A stretch of DNA of 14,163 bases from positions 1 to 14,163 of the forward strand of contig JAGQJJ010000036.1 in NCBI GenBank assembly GCA_020430675.1, read 5' to 3'. The position numbers and the translations under genes were made by a program. Positions 7,423 through 11,838 of the stretch are shown piece by piece (position 1 is the stretch's first letter; every line of letters starts with the position of its first letter). This DNA comes from Myxococcales bacterium. Lineage in GTDB: Bacteria > Myxococcota > Bradymonadia > UBA7976 > UBA1532. Under the pieces are notes generated by a model that was given only the letters and a program-made list of their open reading frames with translations, was not told where the DNA came from and searched no databases.

Positions 7423-9228
7423 CTAACGGCGCATTGAAGATGGGGTGTCGATATCGGGCTGGCGAAAGCGCCGCGAGATGCGCAGGTACTGAAGGATGCC
7501 GAACACGCCGATCATGCCGAGCAGGTACCAGGCCTCGCGCGGCACGGTCGGCACGAGGCCCAGGTAGCGGCGCAGCTCGGGCGAGAAGAGCGTCAGCTCG
7601 TCGCCGGCCGTCTGGTAGGCATACAGGCAGGTAAAGAAGCCGATGGCGATGAGCACCAGGAAGAGCGCGGCGTTGGCCAGGGCGATGCCCAGATGCGCCG
7701 CCTTGGAATGCCCCGTCTGGATGTTGCGCGCCCGTTTTCGCATCCACTCCAGCTCGAAGATGCTCTGCTCGGCCGCATCGTTGAGCAGCGATGCGCCCCG
7801 GCCCATGGCGTCGATCATCTCGCCGGCCGCTTCGTGAATGCGCAGGGTCTGCCGGATGCGCCGCCGCTGCGCCTGGCGGTTGTACACGCTGAGCATGCGG
7901 AAGTAGTCCATCTCGGGATACAGCTCGCGCAGCGAGGTATCGAGGGTGAACTGCGCGCGGTTGATGCGCATGAACGTCCACGTCGCCGGGATGCGATAGC
8001 GGACGAAGATCTTGCCCATCTCGGCATAGGAGTAGCCGACCGACTTCTGCGAGAAGTCCATGCCTTTGGTCTGGGCCGACAGCGACCAGGTGCGCATGAA
8101 TCGCACCAGATCGCGCTTGCACGGCTCGAGATCGATCGGCGGCAGTTCGGGCGCCAGCAGCAGCAGGATATCGGCGGCCTTGGCGAACTGACCCATGGCC
8201 ATCGCATGCTGCAACTGGTTGTATTTGGTGTGGAAATCGCGTTCCAGATACCCGACCGAGCCGAAGTCGATCAGGGCGATGCGGCTGCCGCGCAGCAAGA
8301 CGATGTTGCCGGGGTGCAGATCGCCATGGAACAGGTTGTCTTCGAAGATCTGCCGGCTCAGCGAGAGGAAGAGGCGGCGCCCGACCTTCACCTCGTCGAT
8401 GTCATTTTGGGCCAGCCATTGCTGCAGATGCGCCGGCTCCTGGCCGCGCAGGCGCAGCACGTCTGACATCAGCGCGCCGGTGACAAACTCCATCACCAGC
8501 ACCCGCTCGCTTGAAGCCCGGCGGAAGACCCGCGGCACATAGATGCCATGGGCCTTCAGGTTGCGCCGCATCTGGCGGATGTAGGTGGCCTCGAAGCGAT
8601 AATCCAGCTCTTCGACGAGCGTCTTTTCGACCTCGTAGTAGAAGTCATCCCACCGGAAGGTGGACATGATGTGCATGCGCCGGCAGAAGTTCGCGATCAT
8701 GCGCACGAAGGCGATGTCGCCGCGCATCACGCGGTCGATGTTCGGCCGCCGGATCTTGACCGCGACCGCGCACCTGTTCTTGCGCAGCACCGCGCGGTGG
8801 ATCTGCCCGATCGACGCCGCCGCAAAGGGTCGCTCGTCGAACTCGCTGAAGACCGCCGGAATCTCGCAGCCGAGATCCCGCTCGATCGTGCTGCGCACGT
8901 ACTCGAAGTCGAACCCCGTGGCGTGGTCTTGAAGCACCGCGAGGTGGTCGCAGAACTCGGCCGAGAACAGGTCGCGGCGCATGCCGAGAAGCTGGCCGAC
9001 CTTGACCCAGATGCCACCCAGATCTTCGAGCATGGCGCGTACGAGGCGAGCCACTTCGATGGGGGAATTGCGGCGACGCACGCGCAGCAACCACACCCGG
9101 ACGAGCGTGACGATGAGCAGGGAGAAGATGGCAAGGGGGCGGAAACGAGAGGGGCGCACGACCGGCCGGACGACCGGACGAGTACGCGCGACCACAAGGC
9201 GGCTGGGGATCCAGCGCTTTTTCATCAT
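7423..9228 (-). CDS. ABC1/UbiB-family atypical kinase (AarF-like), membrane anchored
   Basis: 601-residue protein of the ABC1/ADCK/UbiB family, whose members bind ATP and support coenzyme Q or other isoprenoid-lipid metabolism at membranes. Family hallmarks are intact: the KxGQ motif KVGQ at 76-79, the alanine-rich loop AAASIGQ at 136-142 replacing the kinase P-loop, Lys158 in VAVKIRRP, catalytic-loop HGDLHPGN at 301-308 (Asp303, Asn308), and IDFG at 320-323. The basic N-terminus carries a short RPVVRPVVRP repeat and a hydrophobic segment (about 32-48). Two further hydrophobic helices lie near the C-terminus (about 512-537 and 565-582), typical of membrane-anchored UbiB proteins. Two consecutive ATGs occur at the start, and GGGG about 9 nt upstream is only a weak ribosome binding site. 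It may be read through from the small gene 76 bp upstream. True UbiB versus a paralogue cannot be decided here. Confidence 0.9.
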   Translation of the reverse strand: MMKKRWIPSRLVVARTRPVVRPVVRPSRFRPLAIFSLLIVTLVRVWLLRVRRRNSPIEVARLVRAMLEDLGGIWVKVGQLLGMRRDLFSAEFCDHLAVLQDHATGFDFEYVRSTIERDLGCEIPAVFSEFDERPFAAASIGQIHRAVLRKNRCAVAVKIRRPNIDRVMRGDIAFVRMIANFCRRMHIMSTFRWDDFYYEVEKTLVEELDYRFEATYIRQMRRNLKAHGIYVPRVFRRASSERVLVMEFVTGALMSDVLRLRGQEPAHLQQWLAQNDIDEVKVGRRLFLSLSRQIFEDNLFHGDLHPGNIVLLRGSRIALIDFGSVGYLERDFHTKYNQLQHAMAMGQFAKAADILLLLAPELPPIDLEPCKRDLVRFMRTWSLSAQTKGMDFSQKSVGYSYAEMGKIFVRYRIPATWTFMRINRAQFTLDTSLRELYPEMDYFRMLSVYNRQAQRRRIRQTLRIHEAAGEMIDAMGRGASLLNDAAEQSIFELEWMRKRARNIQTGHSKAAHLGIALANAALFLVLIAIGFFTCLYAYQTAGDELTLFSPELRRYLGLVPTVPREAWYLLGMIGVFGILQYLRISRRFRQPDIDTPSSMRR

Positions 9229-9304
9229 GCGCTGAACCCCGCTGGGCGCGCTCTGCGGAACGGGGAGGGGTTTTCGCCGAGCATCTGCACGGCGCGTGGC
9301 AGGA

Positions 9305-9535
9305 TCAGAAGAAGCGGCGGTTCTTCTTGCGCTTCTGGCGCACGACGACGATCACCGGCTGGGCCGAGGCGCCGAGCACGCCCTGCTGGCGGAGCTCTTC
9401 GATGGCCTGACCCACGTCATCCATCAGGGGGCCCTTGCCCTTGCTCAGCTTGCTGACCCGGTTCTTCTTCTGCTTGCCAAGGTCGATCACGATCGGATTC
9501 GCGGCGGTCTTCTTCGCGGCTGCAGCTTCGGCCAT
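9305..9535 (-). CDS. Small lysine/arginine-rich conserved protein of unknown function (DUF6200-like)
   Basis: 76-residue protein with no function I can assign. It has an alanine/lysine N-terminus, the conserved-looking core NPIVIDLGKQKKNRVSKL, a GKGPLMDDVGQAIEELRQQGV helix-like segment, a hydrophobic strand QPVIVVVRQ, and a basic tail KRKKNRRFF. From memory this resembles DUF6200; I could not check. The start at 9535 has a near-perfect GGAGGA ribosome binding site (9539-9544) and follows a candidate promoter. The longer reading from 9592 would start at the promoter's -35 box and is rejected. It is divergent from another small basic protein gene at 9693, and the UbiB-like kinase gene lies 76 bp downstream on the same strand, possibly in one transcript. 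The charge pattern would suit nucleic-acid or polyanion binding (inference). Confidence 0.8.
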   Translation of the reverse strand: MAEAAAAKKTAANPIVIDLGKQKKNRVSKLSKGKGPLMDDVGQAIEELRQQGVLGASAQPVIVVVRQKRKKNRRFF

Positions 9536-9538
9536 GTT

Positions 9539-9544
9539 TCCTCC
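9539..9544 (-). promoter_or_regulatory. Ribosome binding site of the 76-residue small protein
   Basis: Minus-strand GGAGGA lies 3 nt before the ATG at 9535. It is the strongest Shine-Dalgarno match seen in the window and fixes the start of this gene. Confidence 0.75.
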
Positions 9545-9564
9545 ATGGGCTGGCGTCCACGGAC

Positions 9565-9592
9565 ACCCTAGCAGGCCCGGGCCGCGGTGCAA
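9565..9592 (-). promoter_or_regulatory. Candidate sigma70-type promoter for the small DUF6200-like gene
   Basis: On the minus strand, TTGCAC (9587-9592) and TAGGGT (9565-9570) are separated by 16 bp. TGC directly precedes the -10, giving an extended -10. Transcription would begin near 9558, leaving a leader of roughly 20 nt with the GGAGGA site inside it. The -10 and -35 each match consensus only in part, so this is a position-supported prediction. Confidence 0.45.
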
Positions 9593-9645
9593 GCGGAAAA
9601 AACGCGACGTTTCATGATCGAAACGCTGCTCGGTTCAGGCGCCCA

Positions 9646-9654
9646 TGCTACACT
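9646..9654 (+). promoter_or_regulatory. Candidate extended -10 promoter for the 102-residue small basic protein
   Basis: TGCTACACT contains a TGn extension followed by TACACT (4 of 6 matches to TATAAT). No good -35 is found at 16-18 bp, as is common for extended -10 promoters. Transcription would start near 9661, giving a leader of about 32 nt that contains the GGAG site at 9681-9684. Confidence 0.4.
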
Positions 9655-9692
9655 TTCGTCGCTCGTCAAACCCTCCGCCCGGAGACCACTCA

Positions 9693-10001
9693 ATGTCGCA
9701 GAAGCTCGTGAGCCCCAAGTCGATCCGTCGGATCCTCATCCTCGACGCCGAGCACGGCAGCGTGACCACGCTCCACAAGCGCAAGGACAAGAGCAAGAAG
9801 AAGCAGTCGCGGCTGCTTCGTCCCTTCGAGCGCGGGCAGCGCCGCCTGGCGACCGCCTACAGCACCGCGTCGGAGAGCTACCTCGACCGCCACAAGCGTT
9901 CGAACCGCAAGAAGCGCAACGGCTGGATTCGCGATCTCGCCAAGAACCAGCGCCGCTCGTGGCGCAAGGGCGTCAAGAAGCTCAAGCTGCGCGTGATGTG
10001 A
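9693..10001 (+). CDS. Small, strongly basic conserved protein of unknown function (DUF6312-like)
   Basis: 102-residue protein with 33 Lys/Arg against only 7 Asp/Glu, so it carries a large positive charge. It starts SPKSIRRILILDAEHGSVTTL, followed by a Lys-rich stretch (KRKDKSKKKQSR), RPFERGQRRLATAYSTA, SYLDRHKRSNRKKRNGWIRD and a basic tail KKLKLRVM. The LRPFERGQRRLA...YLDRHKRSNRKKRNGW pattern resembles what I recall as DUF6312, which has no assigned function; I could not verify this. The start at 9693 is chosen over the ATG at 9645 because GGAG lies at 9681-9684, 8 nt upstream, and because the longer version would overlap the predicted -10. It is divergent from the 76-residue basic protein and followed after 79 bp by the carbamoyltransferase. 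A role with nucleic acids or another polyanion is only inference from charge. Confidence 0.82.
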   Translation: MSQKLVSPKSIRRILILDAEHGSVTTLHKRKDKSKKKQSRLLRPFERGQRRLATAYSTASESYLDRHKRSNRKKRNGWIRDLAKNQRRSWRKGVKKLKLRVM

Positions 10002-10013
10002 GGCGGTTTTTGA

Positions 10014-10030
10014 GGTCGGCCTCGCCGACC
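10014..10030. repeat. Perfect 7-bp inverted repeat (hairpin)
   Basis: GGTCGGC-CTC-GCCGACC forms a 7-bp stem with a 3-nt loop, 12 bp after the stop of the basic protein. No T-run follows on either strand: the T-run at 10007-10011 precedes the stem on the plus strand. It is therefore not a standard intrinsic terminator, though it could stabilise the 3' end or influence the downstream leader. Confidence 0.55.
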
Positions 10031-10066
10031 CCGCCAGCCCCGCCAGCCCCACCAGCCCCGCCAGCC
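10031..10066 (+). repeat. Four tandem copies of a 9-bp repeat
   Basis: The unit CCGCCAGCC occurs at 10031, 10040, 10049 (CCACCAGCC, one change) and 10058. The preceding TCGCCGACC (10022-10030) looks like a degenerate copy. The array fills most of the leader between the hairpin and the carbamoyltransferase ATG at 10081 and ends 14 bp before it. It lies outside any gene I accept. Confidence 0.8.
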
Positions 10067-10080
10067 ACTCCGATCCTGCG

Positions 10081-11838
10081 ATGAAGCGATACTACGTCGG
10101 GTTGGGCAACACCTGTCATGATCCGGCGGTTGCGATCGTTTCGCCCGACGGCGAGGTGCTGCACGCCGAAGGGCTGGAGCGCCCTCTCCAGGTCAAACGC
10201 GCCTGGGGCCTTGCCCCCGATGATCTGCATTTTGTGCCCGCGCTGGTCGAGCGCTCCTGTCGGCCGCGCGATGAGCTGGTCGTCGCGTCGAGCTGGAGCC
10301 GGCAGGTGCTGGGCCTGACCTGGCTGTATGCGCTGGCCGGCAAGCTGCGCGCCGCGGCCTATCGGCGTCCCGCCGCCGGGCGCATGGCGCCGTTTTTCAC
10401 CGAGCAATACAAGCTGCATTGGATGCTCGGCGAGCAGTTCGCCAGCATCGGTCGCACCGGCTCGAACCTGGTCATGCGGCTGCGCGAGCGCTTCAACGAC
10501 ACGCGCGTCGATCTGCGCCGCTGCCCGCATCATCTGGTGCACGCGACCTATGCCGCGTGGACGAGCCCGTTCGATGAGGCCGCGGTCTTCATCGTCGACG
10601 GCTTCGGCGAGTTCGGCGCCTTCAGCAGCTTTCATTGGCGCGACGGCCAGCTCAAGCCGGTGGTGCGCGGCATGGGGCCGGGCAGCCTGGGGTATTTCTA
10701 CGTCCGCCTCACCGAGCTTTGCGGCTTCGACCCGCATAAGGGCGAAGAGTGGAAGGTGATGGGCCTCGCGCCTTATGGCGAGGTCGATCCGGAGCTGCAC
10801 GCCCTGCTGCGCTCGACGCTGATCGTCGACGGCGGGCGGGTGAAGTTCGCCTCGGCCAAGAAGCTGGCACGGGTGGATCAGGCGCTGCGGCCCTACGCGC
10901 GCAAGCCGGACACCTCGCCGATCACCGTCGCGACGCTGGCCCGGACCGGGCAGCAGGTGTTCGAAGAGGTCATGACCGAGCTGCTGGTCGACCTGCATCG
11001 ACGGGTGCCGTCGGCGAACCTCATCGTCAGCGGCGGCTGCGCGCTCAACTCGGCCTATAACGGCAAGATCATCGGTCAGACGCCGTTCGAGCGGCTCTAC
11101 GTGCCGAGCGCGCCGGGCGATGATGGCAACGCGGTGGGCGCGGCGCTGTATGCGTGGCGGCAGGATCACCCCGAGGCGAAGCCGCCGGGTGGCCAGTTCT
11201 CGCCGTATCTGGGCTCGACGATCAGCGACGCGGCCATCGCGCAGATGGTGCGCTTCTCGGGGCTGGCGGTGCGGCATCTGCCGGGCACGGTGCACGAAGA
11301 GGCGGCGCGGTTGCTTTGCGAAGGCAAGCTGCTCGGTTGGGCGCAGGGGCGGGCCGAGTTCGGGCCGCGCGCGCTGGGCAATCGCTCGATCCTGGCCGAT
11401 CCGCGCTCGGCCGACATGCAGGAGATCATCAACGCCCGGGTGAAGTTTCGCGAGTCATTCCGACCCTTTGCGCCGTCGATCCTGCTGGAGCACGGGCCGG
11501 ATTGGTTCGAGGATTTTCAGCCGTCGCCCTATATGGAGCGCACCCTGCGTTGGCGGGCCGAGATGCGCGACAAGGTGCCGGCGGTGGTGCATGTGGATGG
11601 CACCGGGCGCCTGCAGACGGTGACCGCTGACGCCAACCCGCGCTATCACGCGCTGCTCTCGGCCTTCCACGGGCGTACCGGGGTGCCGGTGCTGCTCAAT
11701 ACCAGCTTCAACGTGATGGGAAAGCCGATCATGCACGGCGTGGAAGACGCGATCGCGGTGTTCTGCACCAGCGGCCTCGACGCGCTGGTGCTCGGCGATA
11801 CGCTCATCGAGAAGCCGGACGGATGGCTGCGCGAATGA
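10081..11838 (+). CDS. NodU/CmcH-family O-carbamoyltransferase
   Basis: 585-residue enzyme of the NodU/CmcH/TobZ family, which uses carbamoyl phosphate and ATP to make carbamoyl-adenylate and transfers the carbamoyl group to a hydroxyl of a small molecule. The N-terminal Kae1-like domain shows GNTCHDPAVA at 9-18, the metal-binding cluster HHLVHATYA at 150-158, IVDGFGE at 171-177, GEEWKVMGLAPYG at 221-233, SGGCALN at 317-323 and APGDDGNAVGAAL at 344-356. The C-terminal YrdC-like domain shows EFGPRALGNRSILADP (426-441) and KFRESFRPFAP (455-465). The gene looks intact and full length. The ATG at 10081 fits family N-termini, but I see no Shine-Dalgarno site upstream, only the 9-bp repeats. Its last 35 bp overlap the convergent polyketide synthase tail. 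The acceptor may be that polyketide or a cell-surface sugar; the sequence does not decide. Confidence 0.92.
   Translation: MKRYYVGLGNTCHDPAVAIVSPDGEVLHAEGLERPLQVKRAWGLAPDDLHFVPALVERSCRPRDELVVASSWSRQVLGLTWLYALAGKLRAAAYRRPAAGRMAPFFTEQYKLHWMLGEQFASIGRTGSNLVMRLRERFNDTRVDLRRCPHHLVHATYAAWTSPFDEAAVFIVDGFGEFGAFSSFHWRDGQLKPVVRGMGPGSLGYFYVRLTELCGFDPHKGEEWKVMGLAPYGEVDPELHALLRSTLIVDGGRVKFASAKKLARVDQALRPYARKPDTSPITVATLARTGQQVFEEVMTELLVDLHRRVPSANLIVSGGCALNSAYNGKIIGQTPFERLYVPSAPGDDGNAVGAALYAWRQDHPEAKPPGGQFSPYLGSTISDAAIAQMVRFSGLAVRHLPGTVHEEAARLLCEGKLLGWAQGRAEFGPRALGNRSILADPRSADMQEIINARVKFRESFRPFAPSILLEHGPDWFEDFQPSPYMERTLRWRAEMRDKVPAVVHVDGTGRLQTVTADANPRYHALLSAFHGRTGVPVLLNTSFNVMGKPIMHGVEDAIAVFCTSGLDALVLGDTLIEKPDGWLRE

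Noticed and set aside
9536..9592. 19-residue N-terminal extension of the 76-residue protein
   Set aside because: The ATG at 9592 falls in the predicted -35 box, and the ATG at 9535 has a near-perfect ribosome binding site.
10014..10030. Hairpin as a Rho-independent terminator
   Set aside because: No T-tract follows the stem on either strand, so only an inverted repeat is claimed.
9982..11295. 437-codon minus-strand open frame opposite the carbamoyltransferase
   Set aside because: Shadow frame; its last part merely reads the 9-bp repeats as Gly-Gly-Ala.
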